From Amphritea balenae (GTDB taxonomy: Bacteria > Pseudomonadota > Gammaproteobacteria > Pseudomonadales > Balneatricaceae), in NCBI RefSeq assembly GCF_003858655.1, contig NZ_RQXV01000012.1, positions 1-64,000 of the forward strand: a stretch of 64,000 nucleotides of DNA, given 5' to 3'. The position numbers and the translations under genes were made by a program. Below the pieces are notes generated by a model that saw only the letters and a program-made list of their open reading frames with translations, did no database searches and was not told the origin of the DNA. Below are positions 9,546 to 19,139 of the stretch, piece after piece. The number at the start of each line of letters is the position of its first letter. Positions within the stretch are counted from its first letter, which is position 1.

Positions 9546-10635
9546 ATACCCGGCCCTGTAACTGATAAGGCTGCGGATCAATAACCGGCGTCCGCTCTAA
9601 CAGCAGGTCGGCCAATAACCGGGTAGACGCTGGCGCCAACACCAGGCCATTACGATATTGCCCCGCATTCAGGTACAAATTCTCAATACCTGGCACCGCG
9701 CCAATATAAGGAACGCCTTCAGGAGAACCCGGCCGCAGACCCGCCCAATGATGCTCCAGCTCAATATCTTTTAATGCCGGACAGATATCCAGTGCCGTTT
9801 TTCGCAACGATTCTTTGGCATCATCGGTGATCTGCTTATCAAACCCCACCCGTTCCAGTGTACTACCCACCAGAATCCGACCATCATTACGGGGAATCAG
9901 ATAGCGCCCCCCCATCAACACCACCCGACTAATCAGGCCCGGCGGTGCTTTAAACAGCATCATCTGCCCTTTTACCGGCTCAACGGGCAACTCAATACCT
10001 AGCGAACCAAGTAATTCACCACTCCATGCACCTGCGGCAATAATCAGTTTCTCAGCCCTTAACTCAGCATCTGATAACTTCACGCCCACTGCCCGACCAT
10101 TTTCAACGATCAGGTTGTCGACTTTGCTTTGCTCAACCAGTCGAATATTAGGTGTAATCTCCATACTACGACGCAGTGAACGCCCCAGTCGTGGATTACG
10201 AATACTGGCTACCTCAGGCATCCACAGCGCAGACTCGCAACCGGCGACCAGATTCGGTTCTTTCTGATATAAGAAATCAGCATTTACCCGCTCCATAGGA
10301 CGATGGAATTTTCGCCCCCAGGCCAAGGCTTCTTCTTCATCATCAACCCCGACCATGAACATCCCTTTCAGGCGCAACTCCGGGTCGATACCGGTTTCTT
10401 CCAGAAGCAGCTGCGCCAGATGGATGTAACTGGTCTGCGACCAACTGGCCAGCGCCGTCACCGGCTCAGAATAACGCCATGGGTACAGTGGCGAAACGAT
10501 ACCGCCACCCGCCCAGGATGACTCCTGCGCGCAGTTGTTCATATCCACCAGCGAGACATCAGCACCCGACTGAGCCAGCTCTCTGGCAGTCAGCATTCCA
10601 ATTACACCAGCACCGATAATCAGGTAGTCAGACAT
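9544..10635 (-). CDS. thiO: Glycine oxidase ThiO
   Basis: ThiO is an FAD enzyme that oxidises glycine to the imine needed for the thiazole part of thiamine in organisms that use ThiO instead of ThiH. The N-terminus has the dinucleotide-binding GAGVIG at residues 8-13, followed by AGGGIVSPLYPWRY. The C-terminus has WAGLRPGSPEGVPYIG and GQYRNGLVLAPAS, typical of the DAO/ThiO family. The 363-residue length fits. No other thiamine gene is beside it. A general D-amino-acid oxidase role is less likely but cannot be excluded. Confidence 0.9.
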   Translation of the reverse strand: MSDYLIIGAGVIGMLTARELAQSGADVSLVDMNNCAQESSWAGGGIVSPLYPWRYSEPVTALASWSQTSYIHLAQLLLEETGIDPELRLKGMFMVGVDDEEEALAWGRKFHRPMERVNADFLYQKEPNLVAGCESALWMPEVASIRNPRLGRSLRRSMEITPNIRLVEQSKVDNLIVENGRAVGVKLSDAELRAEKLIIAAGAWSGELLGSLGIELPVEPVKGQMMLFKAPPGLISRVVLMGGRYLIPRNDGRILVGSTLERVGFDKQITDDAKESLRKTALDICPALKDIELEHHWAGLRPGSPEGVPYIGAVPGIENLYLNAGQYRNGLVLAPASTRLLADLLLERTPVIDPQPYQLQGRV

Positions 10636-10672
10636 CTAAGGGCCTTAGTTTTATTTTCAAAGAGTCGAGTAT

Positions 10673-10697
10673 ATAAAAAAACGCGCCAGAGGCGCGC
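10673..10697 (-). terminator. Terminator of minor-pilin set A
   Basis: On the minus strand CGCGCC / GGCGCG arms with a three-base loop are followed by a seven-T run, 24 bases after the pilE stop. It closes the fimT-pilV-pilW-pilX-pilY1-pilE transcript. Confidence 0.85.
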
Positions 10698-10720
10698 TTT
10701 ATTAGACATAAATATGAGGT

Positions 10721-11137
10721 TTACCAATCTTCTTCACCTGCATCAGGAATACTATCAGCATCGGCATCCAGTTTTCGATTACCTCTGGAGTCAATTAGCA
10801 GATTAAGATCTCCCGCTTGAGCGCCTGTGGCAGCCGCAACCCCAACAAAGCAGTTAGGCAAAGTACAACCAGCCCCACTGACTATAGAAAGATTATAAAA
10901 ACCCTCAGGAGATTGAGCAGGCGCACTAAGCCCGGCTATTGATGCAGCATAAGTTCGTTGATCATAGAAAAAGCGTTCTTGCCGTGCAGCCAGGTCCATC
11001 AATGCTGCCTGTCCATCTGCACGTCGAGAGTCCTGTAACATCGACAAATACGATGGATATGCGACTCCTGCAATAATGCCAACAATAGCAACGGCAATCA
11101 TCAGTTCAAGCAAGGAAAAACCTTTTTCGTTATTCAT
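10721..11137 (-). CDS. pilE: PilE-type minor pilin (set A)
   Basis: This is a type IV pilus minor pilin, last gene of set A. The prepilin leader MNNEKG is cut before FSLLELMIAVAIVG, with the conserved Glu at mature position 5. The body carries SRRADGQAALMDLAARQERFF, characteristic of PilE. Two cysteines (in GCTLPNC) can form a loop. The tail has an acidic run with DADADSIPDAGEE, resembling a calcium-binding loop. The ATG at 11137 is four bases past the pilY1 stop, and its Shine-Dalgarno GGTGAG lies inside the last pilY1 codons, so translation is probably coupled. Confidence 0.92.
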   Translation of the reverse strand: MNNEKGFSLLELMIAVAIVGIIAGVAYPSYLSMLQDSRRADGQAALMDLAARQERFFYDQRTYAASIAGLSAPAQSPEGFYNLSIVSGAGCTLPNCFVGVAAATGAQAGDLNLLIDSRGNRKLDADADSIPDAGEEDW

Positions 11138-11141
11138 AAAT

Positions 11142-14100
11142 TTACTCACCAAACAACTTACGCCAGCTCATTTCACCACTGTAAATCGAACCTTCATTAT
11201 CCTGTTCAATACGTACAGTTTTACCATCCGCGGTATTAACAAAAGCACTGGTACCATCACCATCTGCATCGTCGTAACCATCACCACGATGCAAACTTGG
11301 AGTTACCGCAGGCGAACTACCCACCTCAACTACCGATTGAACGTATTCGGTTGAGCTTTCGGTGTAAGTGCCTATTATCGGTTTAGCATTAGCGGTACCG
11401 GTTATATAATTCAACACATACAGGCGTGATGCTCCTTTATAGTTACAAGCGGCAGGTACTGGCTCATAGCCTGTATAGGTCAGAGTACCGCCAAGTAGGG
11501 CCGGACCTCCTATTACCTTATTTCCTGCACCAATGTCTTTCTTCCAGCCATGATAATAACCCAGGGCCGCGGTATCAGTTTTATATTGAGAAAGTATGGT
11601 TTCTAACTTTTTCTGATTATCGCCGCTACTTAAACCATCAACACTACTAACGCCGGTCAAAGATGAATTACCGGCCTGTACTTTCGCATTACTCACATCC
11701 ACCAGGTCATCAGCAACCGTCCAGGTCAGATCTCCACTGCCACTACCCGTACCCACAACCCGGGGCTCCTTAATACCATAGTAAGTATGGACGGTAGTAT
11801 CGGTAGCATCGGAACGATTGAAGAACCGACCTGTACCAGCATAGATCCAACGATTCTCCCTATAATCCAACCCTACACCTGGTTTGGAAGAAATAGGTTT
11901 ACCTATCGGACTAAGTAAAGAAACAGCCCAGTTGGCAACAGACCGGTAACCACCGGATACGCCATTATCTTCGATTTGAATCCGATACATATCACCGGCC
12001 CAACTGCCAGTCTCTCCAGTCACTGAACCGAAATATACCGCATCGGCAACTTCATCAAGCTCATAGTCGACAACCACCGGTTCACTAATAAAGCTCTTAC
12101 TGTTATCTATTGTGCTGCTGTTGTAGGACACATCAGGAAGGCTCATTTTCCCATTGGTACCAAAATCAGTTTCCAGCGAAATCTGGCCATCTGTATATTC
12201 CAGATCCAACAGATATAGCTTCGCACGATTAGTACTTTTCACATGCAAAAAGCCAGATGGGTCATTGGTAGGCCCTGAAGTAAGCATCAAATACCACTTA
12301 TCAGTAGTCGAATTATACTTTACCCGCAACGGGTGAGGCCGAGCCACTGTAAAGCCAAGGTCGGCATCGGTAAATTCCAACATTAACTCAGGTGCACTCT
12401 CAGGGTCGGTTACATCAAAGATAAAGTAAGAGGATGTTATTCTTCGGTCAGCGGTCGCCGGATTATTATCATGATCCACTTCAACTCCGCCCCCACCCAG
12501 TCGCATTCCACCGACAAGTACGGTTCCCCAGCCATTCGGGTGTTCGGTATCAGGAGTAAAGATTTGCGCATCAAAAACCCGGGGAGTCATATCTACACCA
12601 TAGATATGATCCCCCTTCACAGCACCATAGCTCTTGGCCGCCAAATATTTCAAGTGCGGCAGCATTGCCTGAGGAATATATGCCCACATCTCGGAACCTA
12701 GTTCATAGGTACTGTCATCACCATCTGAAGCTGAACCCGTTGGTGGGCCTTTATAGAATTTTTTATCGCTAGAATTATACCAGCCAGCGTTAAAAGCGTG
12801 CAGCATGCCATCATTGCCGCCAACATAAAGTACATTTCGACGATTCTTCCACTTCTTGCTATAGGCCAAATAACTAGAGTCATTGTGTAAAAGATCAAGT
12901 GCTTCAGCAGGAGTGCCGACCACAGTAGGAACTGAATAAATAATGTCTCCCAGGCGAAGAGTTTCTCCATCAAATGCCCGGCTGCGGTAAGCTGAGCTAT
13001 CTTTACCTCGTACCCAGTTAACAAGATCAGCAACATCTGTGGAAGCAACACCCAATAGATTTTCATATCCGCTAAAGCTAGTCGGCATAAAATCAACCGC
13101 TTCAGAGTTATGAATCATCAGATTATCTGTCGTCCGATCACTATCGATCCCGGTAATAATGTAGCGCTGCTTACTAGTACTACCATAGCTTCGCTGTACT
13201 ATAGCATTGGCATCGGTCATGCTATTTAGCCAGCTAGCCCCCTGCCATAGGTACTTATTATTATCCTCAAGTGATTGAAGGGTTTCATTAAAGACCCCCA
13301 CATCGCAACTGACAGACTGCGCATTTGTTGGCTGCAACGACTTACTAGTAGATAACTTGACCCTTACAATCTCCTCACCATCATCAAAACACATATCTAC
13401 AATCGGATCGTTGGCATAGCCATCCAATACCCGGTCACTATCACCATCAACCCGCATAAAGCCGGAGTTGTCCACCATCATGCCGTAAACGTTACCCACC
13501 CAGGCAACCTCTTCATTACCTTTAATGCGGGAGTCCTGGAACAAAGCAGTATAAATTGCACCTTCACCCGAGGTGGAGGAAGCTACAACCGACGCTGCAC
13601 CACCGGACGATGATCTACGTAAAATTGAAGCAAGTGCGGCGTTAAGTTCAGCCACTAGCGCCTCACCGTCATCCGCCATAAAGAAAGTATCAGGGTTACA
13701 ATCACCATCCTGATCCCACTCGGTTATATCGCACTCGAAAGTTGGATCATCAATCTTTTGCTGAAAATAAGTTTGAAAATTTGCCGGATGTTTAGGGGTA
13801 GGAATATGATCACCTTCACCTGTTTTATCCCCACCTACACCTTTATCAAAGAAACCACCATTTGCTGCAGCTTCTCGCATCCGGGTAGTTGAACCGTTAT
13901 TCAGTTCCCCTTCGCCTAATGCCGCATAAACATAATATGATACGATTTCCTGATGCTCTTGCATTCCGGTATCAGTACGACAATCGTACTTACGCATATT
14001 CCAGGCAACATCATCAAGCATATCATTCTGGCCTGTCGCACCTACGCCATCGGTTTCAATCGAAGGGTGACCCGTTCCATTCCAATCGGTATAAGGGGCA

Positions 14101-16157
14101 CCATCATTAAAATGAAGTACGAAGGATTTAGCACATTCCAGCTTTACACCATAATCAGCATAGTAATATGGATCCCAGTCAGAATTCACTTCATAGGCTG
14201 GTTTCGGACTTTGTGAGTTATAATAAGCACTACTGCCGGGCCTAGCGGGCGCACTCGAAGAGATACTACCCTGACCATAGTAACCCCAAATATCGTATAA
14301 GGTTTCAGCAATCGGTGTAGTACCCCAAATTAATGGATGCTCTTCAATCACCTTTACAATATTGCTCTCATTACCATACAGGCCATCGGGATCTTCATCG
14401 GTATAACGTATATCAGTACGGACACAGATATCTGTGGTAGTCCGTGCGGAAGGGGTCTTCGAGGTGTCCGGATAACATGGCCAGAAGGTACTGCCATGCA
14501 CTGAGTTGCCGTTATACAGATTAGTTGGTGTTTTAGTATTATGGTTGTAATTATAAACAGCCAGACCAAAGCGCATAGTCTGAGCGTTATCCTGAATGAC
14601 TCCTGTTGGCTCTTCATCAAGAGCTACCCGAATTCGAAAACCAGCAGAACCAGTCACAGCGATATAACCTACAGTTTCATCCGCATGCCCTGTTTCAGTA
14701 TCTTCAGACTCTTCTTCATCAATCTGAATATCGATAATTGAAGTTGTCGGAGTAGAATCACCATATCTGATATTAGCAGGATCAGAGCCGCCGACTGTCT
14801 GCATCGCAGCACCAAAGAAAGGCACCGTAGAAAAACTATTCGCACTCAGATCTACATCTTTCCAACTATGAGTGACATTATTGATACTATTTATATTCAG
14901 CTTTACCCCAGTTGACAAAGTCGCTCCTGCGCTGATGGGGTCAATTGCTATATAGTGGATTTTTTCATTTTCTGGATGATTATTCGTATAGTCTTCTTCA
15001 TTTTGTAAAATGGTATCAAAAGAACCAGCACTTATATTTTTTGTTCTAACGTGAACAGCACGGTTACTCCCATCTGAAGAAATACCCGTAAACACAACAG
15101 GCGTACCAGAAAAACCTGATAAGCTAACCGTTTCATAAGCATCACCATCATTCAATGTTTGCTTAGTTTCCCGTTCCCCGGCATATACATTAATCGTACT
15201 ACTATCAGATAAAGTGAGAGTATGATTACCCTCTTCAGCTACCAAATAGACAATATTCTCTGTTGTATGATTCCCATCTTTGTAATCATACTCCTGCAAG
15301 CGTATTTTGAAGCCACTCGTCGTGACATCTTTAACCCTTGAAACAGTAGGATCTCCACCGTTATAGGATACTGAAAGCGCTACAACTATTGGTGGATCAT
15401 CATAAGTATTCTGATAACTAATCGATTTCCAATTGTCTCCATTGGACCAATCCATTGTGACCTGGCCAATCTCCATATTGTTACCCAGGGGAGTTGCAGT
15501 AACCGCATTTCCAGCGCTAACACTTATAGAGCCTTCATTCATCAAGAACTCTGTATTATCCGGAAATACTGAAGGGGTGAACTCAGAAGAGTTACTATAG
15601 GCTTTGCGAAAACTATAGTCATAGGGCTCATGTTGACCGAGTAATACATAGCGTTTTTGGCCATCAATAGCATAAAGGTCAGCCGAAACCCGGCTTTCAA
15701 CTTTACCACCGACCATCACTTTACGAATAACATCTATTCGGCGCATCGCCATCCAGTTAAGGAAGTTACCGTTCCACTCATCAGCGCCGAGAACCCCCTG
15801 AATATTACCAGCACCCGTCAGATCACCCGATGCAAGAAAGACCCCTGAGGCCAGATTATATTGGTACTTTTTCTCACTATCAAAGTAACCGTAATAACGT
15901 CGCGTTGGATTAAAATCATCGTGCAATCCGGTCCTCCAGTTTCCTGCTGGTACATCTCGATAGGCAACAGCTTTCATGGAGCCTGAAATATCCATGGCGA
16001 TGACAACATTTGGTTCGCCCGATTCTGCAGCTAAGAACGGTGGTATGCCCGTGTAATTTGCAGAGGTATCTACCGCAGATACAGATGATGACAACGTGGC
16101 CAGGACTACCAGCCCACCAGCAAAGACTGCAGTCTTAATTTTATTGAGAATACACAT
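11142..16157 (-). CDS. pilY1: PilY1 tip adhesin with lectin-like insertion (set A)
   Basis: PilY1 is the large calcium-binding protein at the pilus tip involved in adhesion, pilus retraction control and surface sensing. This 1671-residue protein is much longer than the roughly 1160-residue P. aeruginosa one. It has a signal peptide (1-28, ending SSVSA), a von Willebrand A-like part starting with the metal-site motif DISGSM (56-61) and resuming with GTTPIAETLYD. The C-terminal beta-propeller has the family signature NVLYVGGNDGMLHAF. Residues about 230-503 hold three H-type-lectin-like repeats absent from the shorter PilY1 of set C. The ATG at 16157 follows AGGAGAG. Confidence 0.93.
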   Translation of the reverse strand: MCILNKIKTAVFAGGLVVLATLSSSVSAVDTSANYTGIPPFLAAESGEPNVVIAMDISGSMKAVAYRDVPAGNWRTGLHDDFNPTRRYYGYFDSEKKYQYNLASGVFLASGDLTGAGNIQGVLGADEWNGNFLNWMAMRRIDVIRKVMVGGKVESRVSADLYAIDGQKRYVLLGQHEPYDYSFRKAYSNSSEFTPSVFPDNTEFLMNEGSISVSAGNAVTATPLGNNMEIGQVTMDWSNGDNWKSISYQNTYDDPPIVVALSVSYNGGDPTVSRVKDVTTSGFKIRLQEYDYKDGNHTTENIVYLVAEEGNHTLTLSDSSTINVYAGERETKQTLNDGDAYETVSLSGFSGTPVVFTGISSDGSNRAVHVRTKNISAGSFDTILQNEEDYTNNHPENEKIHYIAIDPISAGATLSTGVKLNINSINNVTHSWKDVDLSANSFSTVPFFGAAMQTVGGSDPANIRYGDSTPTTSIIDIQIDEEESEDTETGHADETVGYIAVTGSAGFRIRVALDEEPTGVIQDNAQTMRFGLAVYNYNHNTKTPTNLYNGNSVHGSTFWPCYPDTSKTPSARTTTDICVRTDIRYTDEDPDGLYGNESNIVKVIEEHPLIWGTTPIAETLYDIWGYYGQGSISSSAPARPGSSAYYNSQSPKPAYEVNSDWDPYYYADYGVKLECAKSFVLHFNDGAPYTDWNGTGHPSIETDGVGATGQNDMLDDVAWNMRKYDCRTDTGMQEHQEIVSYYVYAALGEGELNNGSTTRMREAAANGGFFDKGVGGDKTGEGDHIPTPKHPANFQTYFQQKIDDPTFECDITEWDQDGDCNPDTFFMADDGEALVAELNAALASILRRSSSGGAASVVASSTSGEGAIYTALFQDSRIKGNEEVAWVGNVYGMMVDNSGFMRVDGDSDRVLDGYANDPIVDMCFDDGEEIVRVKLSTSKSLQPTNAQSVSCDVGVFNETLQSLEDNNKYLWQGASWLNSMTDANAIVQRSYGSTSKQRYIITGIDSDRTTDNLMIHNSEAVDFMPTSFSGYENLLGVASTDVADLVNWVRGKDSSAYRSRAFDGETLRLGDIIYSVPTVVGTPAEALDLLHNDSSYLAYSKKWKNRRNVLYVGGNDGMLHAFNAGWYNSSDKKFYKGPPTGSASDGDDSTYELGSEMWAYIPQAMLPHLKYLAAKSYGAVKGDHIYGVDMTPRVFDAQIFTPDTEHPNGWGTVLVGGMRLGGGGVEVDHDNNPATADRRITSSYFIFDVTDPESAPELMLEFTDADLGFTVARPHPLRVKYNSTTDKWYLMLTSGPTNDPSGFLHVKSTNRAKLYLLDLEYTDGQISLETDFGTNGKMSLPDVSYNSSTIDNSKSFISEPVVVDYELDEVADAVYFGSVTGETGSWAGDMYRIQIEDNGVSGGYRSVANWAVSLLSPIGKPISSKPGVGLDYRENRWIYAGTGRFFNRSDATDTTVHTYYGIKEPRVVGTGSGSGDLTWTVADDLVDVSNAKVQAGNSSLTGVSSVDGLSSGDNQKKLETILSQYKTDTAALGYYHGWKKDIGAGNKVIGGPALLGGTLTYTGYEPVPAACNYKGASRLYVLNYITGTANAKPIIGTYTESSTEYVQSVVEVGSSPAVTPSLHRGDGYDDADGDGTSAFVNTADGKTVRIEQDNEGSIYSGEMSWRKLFGE

Positions 16158-16176
16158 TGATACTCTCCTGTCCTGT

Positions 16177-16809
16177 TTAGTTAACATAGCGATAATCCGT
16201 TGAAGTTGTTGCTGCTGCATTGGCAGCTGAACGCCCCTGACTCATAAGCATAAAGAAGTTATAAGTACCGCCACCAGCAGCCCCTTTTCCATCACCTTCA
16301 TAGCCTGATAGTTGCGCTGTATTAGCACCTTCTGCAGCCCGGGTATCAGTTTTAATCACCATAATATTGGCAACCGCATCGACACCATCATTGGTATCAC
16401 CATCAGCATTTCCGTCCAGAGCATACTGCAAGTCAGTGGTCAGAGTCGTCAGGTCTCCATAGATACCTGTTCTCAGATCTGCTGTTGATTCTTCATTACC
16501 CATGAACAACTCTCGGTTTGTATCTTCGACAGTAACACCCGCCGGAATAGTAAAACCAAAACCACTCCAGCCACGGTTTTTAATATATTGAAACAGCAAT
16601 TCAGAGCCTGCAGTTTGGCGAGCAGTCTCAGCATTCTCAAAAGCGTCAACATGAAATGCAGTATTACTACTGATCTTATAATCCACAGTACTCAGATTCA
16701 TTGAAGCTACTCCAACCAGAGTTATTACCAGCAAAAACAATAAGCCGGTCACAAGAATGTAACCAGTTTGAGCTCCTGAAAAACGCACGAAACGATTCTT
16801 GCTACTCAT
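16177..16809 (-). CDS. pilX: PilX minor pilin (set A)
   Basis: This 210-residue protein has the PilX N-terminal pattern: a short polar start, then GYILVTGLLFLLVITLVGVASMNL as membrane helix, followed by a helix with AFHVDAFENAETARQ. In PilX the Glu5 of other pilins is often not conserved, as here. It sits in the usual place between pilW and pilY1. Its ATG overlaps the pilW stop by four bases, and its stop is 19 bases before pilY1. It should join the pilus-tip initiation complex with PilV, PilW and PilE. Confidence 0.9.
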   Translation of the reverse strand: MSSKNRFVRFSGAQTGYILVTGLLFLLVITLVGVASMNLSTVDYKISSNTAFHVDAFENAETARQTAGSELLFQYIKNRGWSGFGFTIPAGVTVEDTNRELFMGNEESTADLRTGIYGDLTTLTTDLQYALDGNADGDTNDGVDAVANIMVIKTDTRAAEGANTAQLSGYEGDGKGAAGGGTYNFFMLMSQGRSAANAAATTSTDYRYVN

Positions 16810-17837
16810 TTTCGGCTCCGGTTTCGTATTTGAATAACCCGACTGTACTGCTTACGATGGAACGTTTGTTGAGCTGAAGCGATAGTGGTACTGGCAGCAC
16901 CACTCACCATATATCCATCATGGATATAGCTTCGGGTATCAGAAAAATTAGCATCTTCATCAGGTGTCCTGGCTAATATTGAAAAACGCACTGTCTGAAC
17001 TTCGGTCCAGTCGGGAACGCTGGCTGCTGTATCAAATCGATCAACATCGCCATTACCATCAGAATCGCTGCCATATTGAAACTGAAGCGTTTCTATATTT
17101 TCGACTAACGGTTCTAAATTTAACTGTGTCGCATTTTGTGATGTCTTATGGATAGTCTGTCTGATCAGGGTAGGAATGCCATCATCACAAGCCCCCCCAA
17201 TATTACTGCAAGGACTAACAAAGTAAGTTTCGATTACAAAGGGATAAATAACCCAGCCATCGGTTATCGGGTATGTGGCTGATACATCACTATCCCCCTT
17301 AAACATCGTCGCACCACTTCCTGTTCTGGAACGAATATACAATCGATTTAAATCATCACCTCCAGAATGATCATCCGCCATTCCGCTGGTTCCTGCATAT
17401 TTAAGCGTTAACAAATCAGTACCCGGTTGATATTGTGCAACACTAATACAGCCGTTAGGAAAGTCTGGCACCAAGGCTATAGTGTTCGCTCCTTCATAAC
17501 CACGTACACTATCACTCAAATCAGTAATCCAGGCACCATCACAACTACCCGTAGATGATACAAGCCCAGAGGCCATATCGACTTCACTACGCTCTACACC
17601 ACCCCAGTGATCTGCCATAGTTATGCTCTGGGCCAGAAAATCAGTAGCAAAACGGCCGTTCTCCTGCATTGCCCCGATATTCGAAACCATCCGATTAGCC
17701 GTCTGACTAGAAACAACTACGCCGATGAGGCCCGCCATTAAAAACAATCCCATAGCCATAGAGACCATAAGCTCAATCATTGACAAGCCCAACTGACTAC
17801 TGGCTTTTCTCTTGGAACTGCGTATCAAAGGCTTCAT
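16806..17837 (-). CDS. pilW: PilW minor pilin (set A)
   Basis: PilW is a tip minor pilin of type IV pili. The leader is cut within QLG/LSMIELMVSMAMG, leaving Glu at mature position 5, followed by VSSQTANRM and NGRFATDFLAQSI typical of PilW. The C-terminal part has the family pattern LQFQYGSDSDGNGDVDRF followed by VQTVRFSILARTP; the acidic DSDGNGDVD could bind calcium. At 343 residues it is of usual length. It is joined to pilX by a four-base overlap. Confidence 0.92.
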   Translation of the reverse strand: MKPLIRSSKRKASSQLGLSMIELMVSMAMGLFLMAGLIGVVVSSQTANRMVSNIGAMQENGRFATDFLAQSITMADHWGGVERSEVDMASGLVSSTGSCDGAWITDLSDSVRGYEGANTIALVPDFPNGCISVAQYQPGTDLLTLKYAGTSGMADDHSGGDDLNRLYIRSRTGSGATMFKGDSDVSATYPITDGWVIYPFVIETYFVSPCSNIGGACDDGIPTLIRQTIHKTSQNATQLNLEPLVENIETLQFQYGSDSDGNGDVDRFDTAASVPDWTEVQTVRFSILARTPDEDANFSDTRSYIHDGYMVSGAASTTIASAQQTFHRKQYSRVIQIRNRSRK

Positions 17838-17846
17838 CTCAGCTCC

Positions 17847-18323
17847 TTACGGTTCAATACGAATGGCATAGAATTTAGCGACAGTATCACCGGCAGTATC
17901 CTGGTTCTTCTCGTTCCATCTAACAGTAATATTAAACGCATCACCGGTTCTGGCGATTGCCGCAGCACCATTGGATAAATTTTGAACAGCTATCTGCCAG
18001 TCATTCAGGTCCTTTGCAGCGATTTCTGCTGAGGTGCAGCCAGTACTACAATCTTTATCGGCAGCATTTCCAATACTATCGTAGGTCGATGCGGCAAGAG
18101 CATGGCGTCGATTCGCTCTGATTCTTTCGGCCATATCTTCAGCGAGAAACACTGCATCTGACAGTTGGCCAGAGCCACTAAGGCCCTGCATACTGCTATT
18201 TTGCATCAGAGCGAGTCCTAACAAACTGACTGAAAAAACTACCAGAGCTATTAATACCTCCAACATACTAAAGCCATATGCAGCTTTTCGGGAATAAGTT
18301 GATTTATGGGCAAACAAAGACAT
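17847..18323 (-). CDS. pilV: PilV minor pilin (set A)
   Basis: This 158-residue pilin begins with a 17-residue positively charged leader ending in Gly, then FSMLEVLIALVVFSVSLLGL with Glu at mature position 5. The motif AEDMAERIRANR is a PilV hallmark, and the end KFYAIRIEP also fits. It starts 20 bases inside the fimT end, in another frame, and is nine bases from pilW. Confidence 0.92.
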   Translation of the reverse strand: MSLFAHKSTYSRKAAYGFSMLEVLIALVVFSVSLLGLALMQNSSMQGLSGSGQLSDAVFLAEDMAERIRANRRHALAASTYDSIGNAADKDCSTGCTSAEIAAKDLNDWQIAVQNLSNGAAAIARTGDAFNITVRWNEKNQDTAGDTVAKFYAIRIEP

Positions 18324-18777
18324 CGGTCGAAACCCTCCCCGTTAGGCTAATAGAAACCTGCCGCCCCTCTTCTCCAGTTCTGGAGTCACAGAACTGCAAA
18401 GTGCCTGCTGCAGTTGTTATCATTCCCCGAGAGGTATAACGAACATTGGCAAGCCCAGTAGTAATAGCAACATCAGATTGTTTATTGAACGTCATCACAT
18501 TAACGCCACCCGAAACAGTTTCATCCACCGTCCAACCATTATTCCAATTGCCAGATATTGGCTGAAGAACAATTGATTGCCCAGTTTTAAGCGCTTCGCT
18601 TCGTGAGGCATGAATCGCGGCAACAAAGTGATTCACATCTGCAGTGATACGATTATTTCGAATCATCTCTTGAAAGCCGGGTGCCACAACTCCTGCTAGA
18701 ATGCCCGCAACAGCAACGACCACCATCAGCTCAATCAGAGTAAAGCCCTGCTGAAATCTTTTGCGCAAAAAGTTCAC
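18304..18777 (-). CDS. fimT: FimT/GspH-type minor pseudopilin (set A)
   Basis: This 157-residue GspH/FimT-family pilin has the leader MNFLRKRFQQG followed by FTLIELMVVVAVAGILAGV, then the family core ADVNHFVAAIHASRSEALKTG. It is first in set A, the place of fimU/fimT in Pseudomonas. The longest frame starts with GTG at 18777 without a clear ribosome site; a TTG at 18768 has AGGTGA five bases upstream and may be the real start, still leaving an eight-residue leader. Some FimT proteins bind DNA during natural transformation; nothing here decides that. Confidence 0.87.
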   Translation of the reverse strand: MNFLRKRFQQGFTLIELMVVVAVAGILAGVVAPGFQEMIRNNRITADVNHFVAAIHASRSEALKTGQSIVLQPISGNWNNGWTVDETVSGGVNVMTFNKQSDVAITTGLANVRYTSRGMITTAAGTLQFCDSRTGEEGRQVSISLTGRVSTDVFVCP

Positions 18778-18894
18778 CTATGCCATATCGTCCATTAGCG
18801 ACAAATAAATAACAGCACAAATCCTTTTGCACAGACTACTGACTAATTTTTAAACAGTTTATTATTTTAAACAGCGTATTCCGGGTTACTAGCA

Positions 18895-18946
18895 CAGGTG
18901 TACCCAAAACAGTTAGTGAAGTTAAAACAATTGTACGAAGTTGGCT
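18895..18946 (-). promoter_or_regulatory. Conserved upstream element of set A
   Basis: About 52 bases here, roughly 120-170 bases before fimT, align at about 70% with 24254-24304 upstream of set B. The best-conserved core on the minus strand is TAACT-R-TTTTGGGTAC-W-CCTG. No coding frame explains the similarity, and the two copies have the same orientation and a similar distance to the first gene. It looks like a shared promoter or operator region. I do not recognise the factor. Confidence 0.45.
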
Positions 18947-19032
18947 AAGACTAAACCATAATGACGCGCACTTGAACTAATATCAGGTTTATCTTAGATG
19001 GGATGTTTAGCGGAGTAAGAAGAATGAGTGAT

Positions 19033-19089
19033 TCATAATAAAACACCCACACTTCCGACAGTAATAATTAACTCAATCAGTGTAAAACT
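19033..19089 (-). pseudogene. Remnant of a prepilin N-terminus
   Basis: On the minus strand the codons from 19086 read FTLIELIITVGSVGVLL then a stop at 19033-19035. FTLIEL with a hydrophobic continuation is the start of a mature type IV pilin. A stop codon lies two codons upstream (19093-19095) and no start or leader is present, so this is a decayed fragment. It sits between sets A and B in a 362-base gap without an intact gene. It is probably left over from duplication or recombination among pilin genes. Confidence 0.6.
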
Positions 19090-19139
19090 ATTTTACTTTA
19101 TATAACGCTCATACTAATGGGGCCTTATTAACTAATTAT

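Noticed and set aside
10636-10720. Possible TPP riboswitch before thiO
   Set aside because: The 5' side of thiO shows no THI-box-like sequence; the gap holds only the terminator of the pilin set.
18778-18894. Sigma-54 promoter for pilin set A
   Set aside because: No GG-N10-GC pair with the expected TGGCAC/TTGC context was found near fimT or the set B start.
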